A stretch of DNA of 64,000 nucleotides from Mesorhabditis belari (taxonomy: Eukaryota > Nematoda > Chromadorea > Rhabditida > Rhabditidae): positions 1-64,000 of the forward strand of contig CAUEEP010000880.1 in assembly GCA_958450365.1 (NCBI GenBank), written 5' to 3'. The translations under genes and the position numbers were made by a program. Below the pieces are notes generated by a model. The model did no database searches and was not told the DNA's origin. It saw only the letters and a list, made by a program, of their open reading frames with translations. Below are positions 36,601 to 45,439 of the stretch, piece after piece (position 1 is the stretch's first letter; every line of letters starts with the position of its first letter).

Positions 36601-37681
36601 GTGCTGCTAATCCGGTATACAGCCCTGATCTTGCGCCTTTTGATTACTACTTATTCCGGTCGATGGATGACTTGGCGAACAAACACTTTGACTCCGAAAA
36701 AGATGGCGGAGAGATTGGGAGATTTTAAAAATGGGTGACAGATTGGTTTGGGTGACAGATAACTGTAAAACTAGAGCCCAATGTTGCCTAGCTTCCCCTT
36801 CGCAGATGGTCGAGTGGTTAGAGCGCGCGTCTCTCAAACGAGAGTGGGAAAGAGGGGTTGTGGGTTCGGTCCCCCTCCGAGAAAATTAGTTTTGCTTTTC
36901 TTTTCAAAATCGATTTTAAGTTGTTGGAAAGTCAATTTCTATAGTTTTCTATATATAAAAGAGAAGAAACGTCCGTTTGTCGAAATAAAATAATGCACAG
37001 CCTTGTCTACAATGAAATCAATAATCAATAGGCCTTTTTAGAGCTGCATGCTCCCAGATCTGGAGCTGCGTTAATCTGGAGCTGCGTTAGCAGCTGAAAA
37101 CTCCTGCTATTCTTATAGTTGTTAATTTTTCAACTTTTCCACAAAGCTTTTCGTCATTCAAAGAATGATCTGACAAAAAAGGACTCTTTCTTATCGCTTA
37201 TTTCGATATTTTCTTAAAGAAAACAAATAAAAAATGATGAAAAGAAAAACAAATGGCAATAGAATTTATATTTAGCTTTCTTTTGATATTTTTGATTATG
37301 AAAAAAGAAAGAATTTTTGAGAAAATGAGTCACGAAAAGGAAAAAAATCGAAATCATCTTTTTTTAAGCATCTTTAAACAAAACTTTTACCAGTTTAGAT
37401 TGAATTTTAACTTTAAAATTGACCTGCTCATCTTTCCGGACGACTTTTGCATCGATTTCGTTCACCAGAAGCGCGGCGATGAGTAGGAATGAGAGGGGAA
37501 AAGTGAGCGAAGTGAAGCTAATTCGAAGACAAGGAAATGTCTGGAAATCGATTTTCTTTTTTTCGATTATCTAGCATGAGATCCAGGATTGAAGGAAAAT
37601 CAAGCCGATTTTCGTTTCGCTTACCGCTTTCTTTGATATAGGCCCGATATTGGAGTGATTGCGGAGGGTTCCTTTTACCAT
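18976..37681 (-). CDS. CNNM (cyclin M / ACDP) magnesium-transport protein, 28 exons, 999 aa
   Basis: Exons: 37625-37681, 37424-37540, 35186-35373, 35039-35120, 34871-34977, 34500-34644, 34355-34460, 34228-34311, 34005-34134, 33075-33162, 32912-32980, 32022-32126, 31857-31967, 30810-30956, 30624-30737, 30326-30394, 29325-29459, 27762-27842, 26563-26649, 26369-26506, 24767-24861, 24428-24503, 24291-24382, 22752-22997, 21102-21213, 20901-20960, 20000-20074, 18976-19059. All phases agree and the total is 3,000 nt including the stop. Residues 27-45 are a signal/anchor helix, followed by an extracellular domain. Residues ~232-390 are the DUF21 membrane domain ([30 protein letters not shown]). Residues ~415-550 are the paired CBS domains that bind Mg-ATP in this family ([24 protein letters not shown]). 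Residues ~619-810 are the cyclic-nucleotide-binding-like domain ([33 protein letters not shown]). The tail is Ser/Pro-rich. CNNMs act at the plasma membrane in Mg2+ efflux. Least certain are exon 1 and the exon at 29325-29459, whose 45 residues I could not place in the family. Confidence 0.9.
19255..19995 (+). repeat. ~380-bp repeat family, forward orientation
   Basis: Two units in a CNNM intron with cttttgcctattg, gtgagctccagaaagtactg and cactcaaaatcttccca landmarks. Confidence 0.85.
20320..20770 (+). repeat. ~380-bp repeat family, forward orientation
   Basis: One to two units in the CNNM intron between exons 20000-20074 and 20901-20960. Confidence 0.85.
21600..22380 (+). repeat. ~380-bp repeat family, forward orientation
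   Basis: Two units in the CNNM intron between exons 21102-21213 and 22752-22997. Confidence 0.85.
23160..23870 (+). repeat. ~380-bp repeat family, forward orientation
   Basis: Two units in the CNNM intron between exons 22752-22997 and 24291-24382. Confidence 0.85.
25150..25890 (+). repeat. ~380-bp repeat family, forward orientation
   Basis: Two units in the CNNM intron between exons 24767-24861 and 26369-26506. A ~100-bp flank segment (near 25040-25180) is duplicated just after the block (near 25895-26040). Confidence 0.85.
26735..27440 (+). pseudogene. Mariner transposase relic carrying a captured gene tail
   Basis: Translated fragments [11 protein letters not shown] (about 26852) and, after an interruption, YWELLDSK (about 27347) are mariner transposase motifs. 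The same relic sequence without the interruption is at 36070-36770. The middle (26937-27345) is replaced by a copy of the 3' end of the secreted-protein gene at 11434-14793. The 3' part runs into a degraded homopolymer island. It lies in a CNNM intron on the opposite strand. Confidence 0.75.
26937..27345 (+). pseudogene. Captured copy of exons 9-10 of the 11.4-kb secreted-protein gene
   Basis: It matches the reverse complement of about 11245-11655: part of exon 9 ([16 protein letters not shown]), the 44-nt intron, exon 10 to the final FFG stop, and one to two downstream ~140-bp repeat units. Differences such as CGC to TGC and GGATAT for CGATAT show divergence. The intron is retained, so the copy was made from DNA, not from mRNA. 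Confidence 0.85.
27430..27645. other. Homopolymer island, probable consensus error
   Basis: About 210 bp of A and T runs with almost no other bases. Its start aligns to mariner sequence at 36490-36545 with the G and C positions replaced by neighbouring A or T. This pattern fits collapsed base calling rather than biology. Confidence 0.7.
28320..28810. repeat. Degenerate ~11-12-mer array (AACCAAATCGG) in a CNNM intron
   Basis: About 40 short units such as gaaccaaatggggatcaaatgg and gaaccgaatcgg, in the intron between exons 27762-27842 and 29325-29459. Reverse-strand frames rich in PIRFRFG are by-products. Confidence 0.9.
31200..31680. repeat. ~130-bp tandem repeat, four copies, in a CNNM intron
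   Basis: The landmark agtagacagattttaat...cttagttggatagca recurs four times at 130-139-bp spacing between exons 30810-30956 and 31857-31967. Confidence 0.9.
33470..33860. repeat. 11-mer array (TTTCTAAAGCT)n in a CNNM intron
   Basis: About 35 units of TTTCTAAAGCT and variants in the intron between exons 33075-33162 and 34005-34134. Confidence 0.9.
34145..34215. repeat. Short GAAGA(C/T)TT array filling a 93-nt CNNM intron
   Basis: Tandem gaagactttgaagatttag-type units occupy nearly the whole intron between 34134 and 34228. Confidence 0.85.
35640..36040. repeat. Two adjacent short-unit arrays in CNNM intron 2
   Basis: 35640-35765 repeats acattagattgt-type 12-mers. 35865-36035 repeats ctagctagatctagcagt-type units. 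Both lie in the ~2.05-kb intron between exons 35186-35373 and 37424-37540. Confidence 0.9.
36070..36770 (+). pseudogene. Mariner transposase relic in CNNM intron 2
   Basis: Diverged and frameshifted fragments include a YWEL-like block near 36360, [10 protein letters not shown] near 36535 and [15 protein letters not shown] near 36595. The last is the damaged form of the family's catalytic-region motif that normally precedes the third acidic residue. The final block is [13 protein letters not shown] (here [15 protein letters not shown]). It is on the strand opposite to the host gene. Confidence 0.75.
36800..36882 (+). pseudogene. tRNA-like sequence (type II, Leu/Ser-like), probably a pseudogene
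   Basis: An A-box-like TGGTCGAGTGGTTAGAGCGC and a B-box-like GGTTCGGTCC (one base short) are spaced as in a long-variable-arm tRNA. The acceptor stem pairs 5 of 7 and the anticodon stem does not form properly, so a functional tRNA is unlikely. It lies in CNNM intron 2, next to the mariner relic. Confidence 0.4.
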
Positions 37682-37689
37682 TCCAATTC

Positions 37690-38035
37690 CACCGCCAACA
37701 CCCACTCAAGCGTTTGTTTTTTGTAAGGAGAAAACTGAATTCTCAAAGATAAGAATGAAAATAGCGAAACAAAATGAAATAATTTAAGAAAACAAGGCTG
37801 AAAAGCTGAGTTGAATGGTTTAAAAATGAAAAAAAAAGAAAAAAAATTAAAAATGAGAATGAGACTTTAAAAATTGCTCATTTTCACCAATTCCGTGATT
37901 CAATTTGATTAAAAAAGCTCAAATTCTACTCGATTTTCAAAAAATAGACGAATATTTCGAATTTCATCAAGTCTAAAGGGTTGAAACGGTTAAAACTTGA
38001 AGAAAAGAATGCTCTAATCATTCAACAATCAGCAC
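37690..38035. promoter_or_regulatory. Upstream region of the CNNM gene
   Basis: AT-rich non-coding sequence between the CNNM start at 37681 and a LINE relic. It presumably contains the CNNM promoter; no defined motif was recognised. Confidence 0.35.
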
Positions 38036-38047
38036 ATTGATAGATCA

Positions 38048-38140
38048 AAAAGAAAAAGAAGAGGAAGAAGAGGAAGAAGAGGAAGAAGGGGAAGAAGAGA
38101 AAGAAGAAGAAGAAGGGGAAGAAGAAAAAGGAAGACGGAA
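38048..38140. repeat. (GAAGAG)n-type purine microsatellite
   Basis: Purine-only GAAGAGGAAGAAG tract at the 5' edge of the LINE relic. Confidence 0.9.
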
Positions 38141-38189
38141 GAGCACAATAGGAAGGCGCAGCTCGGCCAAGACCTCATCAGAGGCCAAT

Positions 38190-38719
38190 CATCAGAGAAC
38201 TTGGGCACACCTCTTCGACAGCACTGTCCTCCCGGCACTCTGCTACGGGACAGAGACCTGAGCCACGACACAGACCACTGAACGAGCCCTGAGAACGACG
38301 CATCGAGCCCTTGAAAGGAACTTCCTCGGGTGCAATAGGAAGACGCAGCTCGACCAAGACCTAAGAAGTACAAATATGCGCCAGCTCTCGGGACTCAGAG
38401 ATCCAGTGGAAGTGATTGAGAGAAAAGGCTGAGTTGGGCCGGCCACGTAGCTAGAAGAACAGACGACAGATGGACGAGACGGATCACAGAGTGGCTACCA
38501 CGAGACCAGAAGAGGCCCATCGGAAGACCAGCAACGAGGTGGAGCACAAGAGTGGCAGAGACGGTCAGAGAAAGGATGGCTAGAATGCAACCACCACCAG
38601 CACAAGCAAGTCGAAGACTTCGAACCAGGAACAATCAAGCTAGGAAACACTGGATGACAATAGCAAGGGATCGAGAAATCTGGAAGCAGATTGTGATCTG
38701 CGCAAATAGGAACACCTAA
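38190..38719 (+). pseudogene. 3' end of an RTE-like non-LTR retrotransposon
   Basis: Across shifted frames it encodes LPALCYGTETWA, RALERNFLGCNRK, AGHVARRTDDRWTRRITEW, IGRPATRWSTRV and ARDREIWKQI, ending NRNT-stop at 38717-38719. The order YGSETW - AGHVAR - RPxxRW is the conserved C-terminal end of RTE-clade reverse transcriptase ORFs. At least two frameshifts and one stop make it non-functional. Confidence 0.8.
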
Positions 38720-38724
38720 GTCTG

Positions 38725-39075
38725 AAGACAGATAAAAAAATGGGAAATGAATAGAGAACTTTGAGAAAAAGAATCTCCCTAACAATGCACATTTCTTAAA
38801 GATACAAAAATGAACTTAAAAGAAGAAGAAAGAAGAAGAAGAAAGAAGAGAAAGATGAAAAGAAAGCTAGATAAAAATTCGGAAAATGATTCTAAATTTT
38901 CGTCAAAGCCAGCAATTATTCCTCCCGAAATTAGGACAATTCCAAATCTCGAATTCTCCAATTATCAACCATTTAATTGTATTCCAGATTTGAAATTTCC
39001 CGAAAAATCTTGCCCTTGTGACATCCATAGTTTACTTAAAAAGCTTTAAAATTGTCAAAAAGTTGAGAAATTTTC
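38725..39075 (+). other. Short open frame of uncertain status
   Basis: A 79-codon frame at 38810-39049 begins with a Lys/Arg/Glu-rich purine tract and continues EFSNYQPFNCIPDLKFPE. No splice sites or family were recognised. It is probably chance linked to the purine-rich sequence. Confidence 0.2.
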
Positions 39076-39085
39076 ATATTATTGC

Positions 39086-39363
39086 TTTGAAAAGCTTTGA
39101 AAAGCTTCAGAAAGCCTCAGAAAGCTTCAGAAAGCCTCAGAAAGCCTCAGAAAGCTTCAGAAAGCCTCAGAAAGCTTCAGAAAGCCTCAGAAAGCCTCAG
39201 AAAGCTTCAGAAAGCCTCAGAAAGCTTCAGAAAGCTTCAGAAAGCCTCAGAAAGCCTCAGAAAGCTTCAGAAAGCCTCAGAAAGCCTCAGAAAGCTTCAG
39301 AAAGCCTCAGAAAGCCTCAGAAAGCCTCAGAAAGCTTCAGAAAGCCTCAGAAAGCTTCAGAAA
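39086..39363. repeat. Decamer array (CAGAAAGCCT/CAGAAAGCTT)n
   Basis: About 27 tandem 10-mers differing only at one C/T position. The spurious ASESLRKPQK frames come from this period. Confidence 0.95.
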
Positions 39364-39830
39364 ACATTTTTCTTCAAAATATTTCTTTAAAATCTTTCTC
39401 CAGCTGTAAAAAGTGCAATTTTTTCTTATTTTTTCTTGTTTTTTCTTATTTTTAAAGAAATTTATATAAAAAGAAGCCGATTTTTCAGAAAAATGATGGT
39501 TTTTTTGGAAAATTCTTTCAAAAAGAGAACATTTTAAAAAAAAAAAGCTCTAAAATTCCCAAGAGAAATCGAAAAGAACGAGAAATGATTGAATTTAAGA
39601 GAAAAATATGGGAAATTGGTCAAAAGAAATGTCAATTTTGTCAATTTTTTTGAAGCTCTCACCCAGCTCGACAATTTTAACGACAATTTGGAAATTTGAA
39701 CGCGTTGCTTTCCAGATTTCCTATATAACTTTCTAGAATAACATTTAAATGAAAAATTTTCAAGAAGTTTCTTTACAATACGTCGCTGTGCGTTCCAGAT
39801 TGCCTAATGGACAAGTGCAAGGGGCATTTA

Positions 39831-40366
39831 TTGGATTGGTGAATTGAAAACTACCGGCTATTGTCATATGTGACAGTTTGAGCGCTTTCTTCAAAAGAAA
39901 CCCATTTTGGTGTCAATGGAAAAGTTGTAGAGAATCAAAAATCAAGCTTATATCCAAATTTTCAGAACAATTCAAAAACTGGTTTTCAAGGTAATGCGAA
40001 ATTTGAATTGGTTGAATTTTCACAAATTTGAATTTTCACAAAACTTGCATTTTAAGCGAAACTATTAAGTGTATCTTTTTGGAAATTTGGCTATAAGCCT
40101 AATTTTTGATTCTCTACAACTTTTCCATTGACATCAAAATGGGTTTCTTTTGAAGAAAGTGCTCAAACTGGGACAACAAGACATCTTCAGTCCTTCATTT
40201 TTGAGTCTCACAAACCAAAATCCTACTACGAAAGAGGAATCCAAAAATTGCCTGTAAAATAAGCAGAGGTCGTCAATAATAATAAAAATTATTTGGAATG
40301 AATTGATGGTTTTATGTTGAATAAATTTTAGTTCAAAATCCGGCATTTTTCAATTCACCAACCCAA
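39831..40366. mobile_element. Palindromic mariner-type foldback, TA-flanked
   Basis: Ends ttggattggtgaattgaaaa and ...caattcaccaacccaa are inverted repeats, bounded by TA on each side. The inner arms (ttcaaaagaaacccatttt / aaaatgggtttcttttgaa) also pair. A non-palindromic segment sits at about 40180-40320. Termini of the TTGGGTTGGTG type are typical of mariner elements. Confidence 0.7.
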
Positions 40367-41079
40367 TAACTTTCTAGAATCATAATTAAATGAAAATTTT
40401 TCACGAATTTTTGTTTACAAGTGTCGTTGTGCGTTCCAGATTGCCTAATGGACAAGTGCAAGGGGCTAAAATAAGCATTTAGATCAACCCTGACCAGCCG
40501 ATCTCTACAAACCCATTTTTATCACGTTTTACCATGATTCAGAAAATTTCCAAAACACCAGAAATCAAGCTGGAATCCACTAAACAAGTCTATGATTTAA
40601 AAATTCGAAAAATGAGATCATAACTTTTTTCAAAGTTACGATCAAAAGTATGCTCTAGAATATGGGAAAATGAAAACTTTTGAACTAACTAATTAACTGA
40701 TTAACTTCTGGAAAGTCTGCAAATTGTGCTAATTGCGAGGGAAATATTGTACCTTTTTAGCTTGTAGAGAAAAGTTGAGAATTCAGCTGGAAAGAAAACA
40801 TGAGTTTTTGGCGGATTTCAATAACAAATCTTTCTTTTCACAAATCGTAAAGTATTAGAAAATTGAGAATTTTGAGAAAACAACAGGTGTAAGATTGTAG
40901 TTTGGAGTGAATTGTAGCCGTAATTCTAATAGGTCGATCAATTTTTTTAAATGGGAAAATCGTGAATTGCTTTTTGAGATGGCAAGAGGGGGAAAATTGG
41001 AAAATTGGAAAATTTTGTTTGAAAACGGTTGAACTTAAAGCATAAAAGGAGAACGATTTTTGACTTGGAGGGCCTATTC

Positions 41080-41803
41080 CTCTTTCGTGGTAGGATTTTG
41101 GTTTGTGTGTGAGACAAGTGTGAGACTCAAAAATGAAGGACTGGAGATCTGGAGATGTCCCAGTGTGAGCACTTTCTTCAAAAGAAACCTATTTTGATGT
41201 CAATAGAAAAGTTGTAGAGAATCAAAAATTAGGCTTATAGCCAAATTTCCAAAAAGATACACTTGATAGTTTCGCTTAAAATGCAAGTTTTGTGAAAATT
41301 CGTAAATTTAGCATTTCCTTGAAAACCAGTTTTTGAATTGTTCTGAAAATTTGGATATAAGCTTGATTTTTGATTCTCTACAACTTTTCCATTGACATCA
41401 AAATGGGTTTCTTTTGAAGAAAGTGCTCAAACTGTGACATATGACAATAGCCGGCAGTTTTCAATTCACCAAACAATTGAGATTAGTCTTGATTTGAGGA
41501 GAAGTCAATGTCAAATTCGAGGATTCAGAGCCGGGCAGGTTAGTTTGGCAAAGGGAGAGGGAAGGGGGTTATGTAAAAGCCCTGCGCCAGACGACGAGCA
41601 ATTACGCGGCCGCACAAAGAGCGCACAGAACACACAAATTAAGCGAAACTACTAAGCTTATCTTTTTGGAAATTTGGCTATAATCCTAATTTTTGATTCT
41701 CTACAACTTTTCCATTGACACCAAAATGGGTTTCTTTCGAAGAAAGTGCTCAAACTGTCACATATGACAATAGCCGGCAGTTTTCAATTCATCAACCCAA
41801 TAG
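41080..41803. mobile_element. Rearranged copy of the 39.8-kb foldback family
   Basis: It shares arms and the segment cattttttgagtctcaca-like (inverted) with 39831-40366. It contains two right-end copies (near 41440-41475 and 41755-41803), so it is composite. A short GC-rich unrelated piece lies at about 41520-41640. Confidence 0.6.
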
Positions 41804-41809
41804 AAACCT

Positions 41810-43595
41810 AAAAATCATCAATAAAATGTAAAAAATGTAAAAAAATGTAAAAATAAAGTTTAATTTTAAATTTATAACTAGAAAAAGTCAAACTGAGACT
41901 GTAAAACCGTAAAACTAAGCGCAACGAAAGTTCTAATTGTTAGAAATTTGTTGGAAAAGGATCAAATAAAAGAAATAAAAGCAATAAAAGAAATAAAACA
42001 TTTCTAAACTTTTACAAATCAAAAACCGAATAGTCTACGATTAGAAAAATGAGGTAAAAGAAAAAAAGGAGAAACGATTTTTTGTTGTTTATTTAGAAGA
42101 TGAACGAAGTTGGGGAGAAGAAAGATGACAAAATTGTAAAATCGACAAAAAATTGAGGGAAATGGGGGAGATTGATGTGCAATAATGGGTCAAAAGTTTA
42201 AAAACGAATAACTTTATCGAATGAAAAATGGAAAAATGGAAAAATAGGGGAAAATGGTGAATTTGTTTGTGGATGGGCTCAAATTTCAGCTCACCTCGTT
42301 CGGGGGAAGCTGAGAATTTCGAAAAAGAATTGAAATCGAATTGAAATTTGTGTAAATTTGCCTCAAGTGACCTCCAGAATGAAAGAATTTCAGGGAAATT
42401 TTGAGAAAACTCAAAGCTGGTCAATGAAAAAGTGCTCAATGACACTTCAAGCATTTCAAGCACTTATTCTAAAGCTATCATGTTCAGCAAGTCGAAAAAA
42501 ACGGAGTTCTGGAATGCAGTGAACTGTTTATTGGAAAGAATTTCGCAATTGGTCTCGAAAGAAAAAAAAAAGTGATTTCTTAGTGCACGCGAATTCGAAA
42601 TTTAGTCGGAATGAAAGCAATGATGACGCATTTTAAAGAAAAATTGTTTAAAAAAGAGGAAAAGCAATGGAAAAAGAGGTCTAGACTTCGTAAAAGAAAG
42701 AAAGAAAGAAAGAAAGAAAAAAGAAAAAAAAGGAAATTTAGGGAAATTCTTACAGGAATAGAAAGCAGAAATGTCATTGAAATCGATTTTTCAAACGTTT
42801 CCCTTTCAATCTCTATCAAGAATGGTATTCATTTGTAAACAAGGAGCTGTCAGGGAATTTTTTTTGGAATTTGGATTCTTTGTTTTGATTGATTTTTGAG
42901 GAAAATAATGAAAAAAGGAAAAAAAATTGCAAAAATTGCAAAAATTTGAAAGGATTTTTTTGAAAAGCATCAAAATTTAAGAAGAGATTCCGGATTTCTG
43001 AAAATGAAATTGAAAAGATTGAAAAGATTCCTGAAAATCTCTTATTTTTGGTCTTTTAGAATCGTGATTTGCTGTCTCTTATCAGTTTGCATTCAGAGAA
43101 AAAAGGAAAAACGAGGGAAAGAAAGGATTTTGACGTGGCCTTTCATTCAACTCCACAAATCAGACGGATACTCACAGAAAAATTAATCCCAAATTGCGAA
43201 AATCTTTCAATCTGGCATGCAGATCAGACTTTGGACTCGGTTTTTGATCGGAAAATTGAAAAGGCATAAAATTGAAAAGACTTACAATTGAAAAGATGCC
43301 AATTGAAAAGGCTAAAATTTAAAACCTATAGAATATTGAGCTAATCAAGGGCAAACAGTAGAGTGAGGTCCAGGATTAACAATTCAAATATGGGAAATGA
43401 AAAATTAGGGGAATAAAATGGAGAATTGGGGTCCAGAATGTGAATGGGTTCAGTTATGAATGGGTTATTGAATCAGTTAACGTCTTTTTCCCTAGTTTCT
43501 ACAAATCCGCCAAAATGCGCTCCAGGATAAGCGAAAACGCAAAAATACAAATAGCAAGGTGCCGGGATTTCGTTGTGAAATTAGGCGGGCAACAA
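41810..43595. other. Non-coding stretch
   Basis: AT-rich with many A runs and a short GAAA array near 42690-42730. Frames here are lysine- or phenylalanine-rich by-products. No gene supported. Confidence 0.35.
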
Positions 43596-43599
43596 TCGG

Positions 43600-43862
43600 G
43601 TGAGGGAGGGGAGGGGGAGGGAGGGAGGGAGAGGGATTGGAAGGGAGGGAGGGAGAGGGAGGAAGGGAGGGAGAGGAAGGGACGGAGAGGAAGGGAGGGA
43701 GAGGAAGAGAGGAAGAAGGAGGAAGGGAGGGAGAGGGATTGGAAGGGAGGGAGAGGAAGGGAGGGAGAGGAAGAGAGGGAGAGGAAGGGAGGGAGAGGAA
43801 GGGAGGGAGAGGAAGAGAGGAAGCAGGAGGAAGGGAGGGAGAGGGATTGGAAGGGAAGAGTG
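43600..43862. repeat. G-rich purine minisatellite (GGGAGGGAGAGGAAG)n
   Basis: About 260 bp of strand-asymmetric purine sequence with repeated GGGAGGGAG. Many closely spaced G-triplets could form G-quadruplexes on the + strand. Long frames on both strands (REREGG / SPSLPLP) are artefacts. Confidence 0.9.
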
Positions 43863-44251
43863 CAGAGTGGACAGGGTGAGGGATGGGGAAAGAAGGGGAA
43901 AGGAGGGGATCCACGAAAAGCACACATGGGGTCGATGCTTTCAAGGGGGAAAAGGAGACAGCCACCCGACTGCCCCGAGGGCCATCTGGCTCTAAATAAG
44001 AGAGTGCAAGGGGTACGGTGTATGGAGCGCGTTTGCGGGGGGCCAAGAGCCTGAGCAAAGTGTGAGCAAAAGAACACTTTTATGTCCAATATTGAAAGTG
44101 CTGGCCTTCGATTAGATTCAATATTGAATTCGGAACAATTCCGGAACAATTCCGGGATAATTCCGGAACAATTGCCCAGAAAATCCCTGCCTAGGCCATT
44201 CTATTAGGTTATGGACGTCTGCTTTTGAACAGCAAATTTTGAACAGCCTTA

Positions 44252-45319
44252 CTAGGGAATGTTGTTAACTTATCGTGGCTTTTGCCTCGGGAAATAGCCT
44301 ATCTGATGCAGTTTTTCACGCTGATTCCGAATCTACAATCAGTTTTTGCCAAACGCTTCTCGATCGCGAGATTTATGGTATACAAGTTTTTGGGATCTCT
44401 TTATAACGGCGACGGACTGTCGTCGGTCAAGGACCTCGGTGGTGTAGTGGTTAATGCGCGCATCTGCCGGGCGTATGCCCTTTTGGACCCCGAGGGTTCG
44501 AGTCCTTTCAATCAAAACTTGTTTTTTAAAGTTTTATTGTTTCCTATAAAGCCAAACCCGTCCCTGTTTGTTTACCCGTTAAGGCAATTACCGAGAAGAA
44601 CCACGCGAAGTTAGGGACACTCTCGTCCCATGCGGCCGAAGCCACAAGAGGTCCTAAAGAAAACCATTGGGTTTGGAGGCCTAATGTGGACTTTTTGCCT
44701 CTTTGGAAACTTAAATTTGGATAACCCTTGTAGATGTGAAATTTCTGGAAGAAACATAAGAAACAAGAGAATTTATCACAATATGGACACCGAAAAAATG
44801 CTGCTTTATACTTCTTTGGTCCAAAAACTTATATATCCATAATATTTTGCTTTAGAGAAGCGCTTTAAAGATAATCTTGTGATACCTTTGATTCTCTTGG
44901 TACAGTACAGTAGCCCGTAGAGTCATAGTAGTCCAAATTTTCCTTAATTTCCTTCAATCTGGAACGCACACTAGCAAAACTCATTGTGGATTTCCGATTT
45001 TGATTGAAATCTAGTACCAAAGTATCCCCGTACTACTTCTACAGCATTACAGTACTCTATAGTCATAGTAGCTCAAAGTTTTCCTTAATTTGCTTCAATC
45101 TGGAACGCACACTAGTGAAAGTCAACGGCCACCGAGGTCGTTGACTGAAGACAGTGCGTCGCCCTTATAAAGAGATCTCAAAAACTTGTATACCATAAAT
45201 CTCGCGATCGAGAAGCGTTTGACAAAAACTGATTGCAGATTCGGAATCAGCGTGAAAAACTGCATCAGATAGGCTATTTCCCGAGGCAAAAGCCACGATA
45301 AGTTAACAACATTCCCTAG
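44252..45319. mobile_element. 1.07-kb inverted-repeat element with ~190-bp arms and TTA flanks
   Basis: The left arm 44252-44442 pairs with the right arm 45129-45319, both starting ctagggaatgttgttaactt. TTA flanks each end (44249-44251 and 45320-45322), a 3-bp target duplication of the PIF/Harbinger type. The core holds a tRNA-like segment and a duplicated ~65-bp piece (about 44905-44970 and 45050-45115). No transposase is present, so it is non-autonomous. Confidence 0.75.
44433..44515 (+). pseudogene. tRNA-like sequence at the arm/core junction
   Basis: A-box TGGTGTAGTGGTTAATGCG and a perfect B-box GGTTCGAGTCC are spaced as in a tRNA, and the T-stem pairs (GAGGG/CCTTT with wobbles). The acceptor ends (ACCTCGG and CAATCAA) do not pair, so it is a tRNA-derived fragment. 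Its 5' end overlaps the inverted-repeat arm. Confidence 0.45.
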
Positions 45320-45439
45320 TTAGAGCCAGTTAGAGCTTCCCTAGCTGTTCAGGATTTGTTATTTATTAAAAATTTTCGTCTTTTTAACGACAAACCAATT
45401 CATTTTTGATTTAATTTCTGTGTTTAGATGATTGACACA

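Noticed and set aside
36800..36882. Functional tRNA-Leu/Ser
   Set aside because: Anticodon stem does not pair, the T-loop is one base short, and the acceptor has mismatches. Kept only as a tRNA-like pseudogene.
39018..39455. ASESLRKPQK repeat frames
   Set aside because: Translation of a decamer array.
42299..42313. Possible 15-nt micro-exon (LPPNE) between attctcag and gtgagc on the reverse strand
   Set aside because: The splice sites look good but no neighbouring exon could be joined. Probably chance.
43440..44149. REREGG and SPSLPLP frames of up to ~216 codons on both strands
   Set aside because: Low-complexity G-rich minisatellite. Both strands are open for the same reason.
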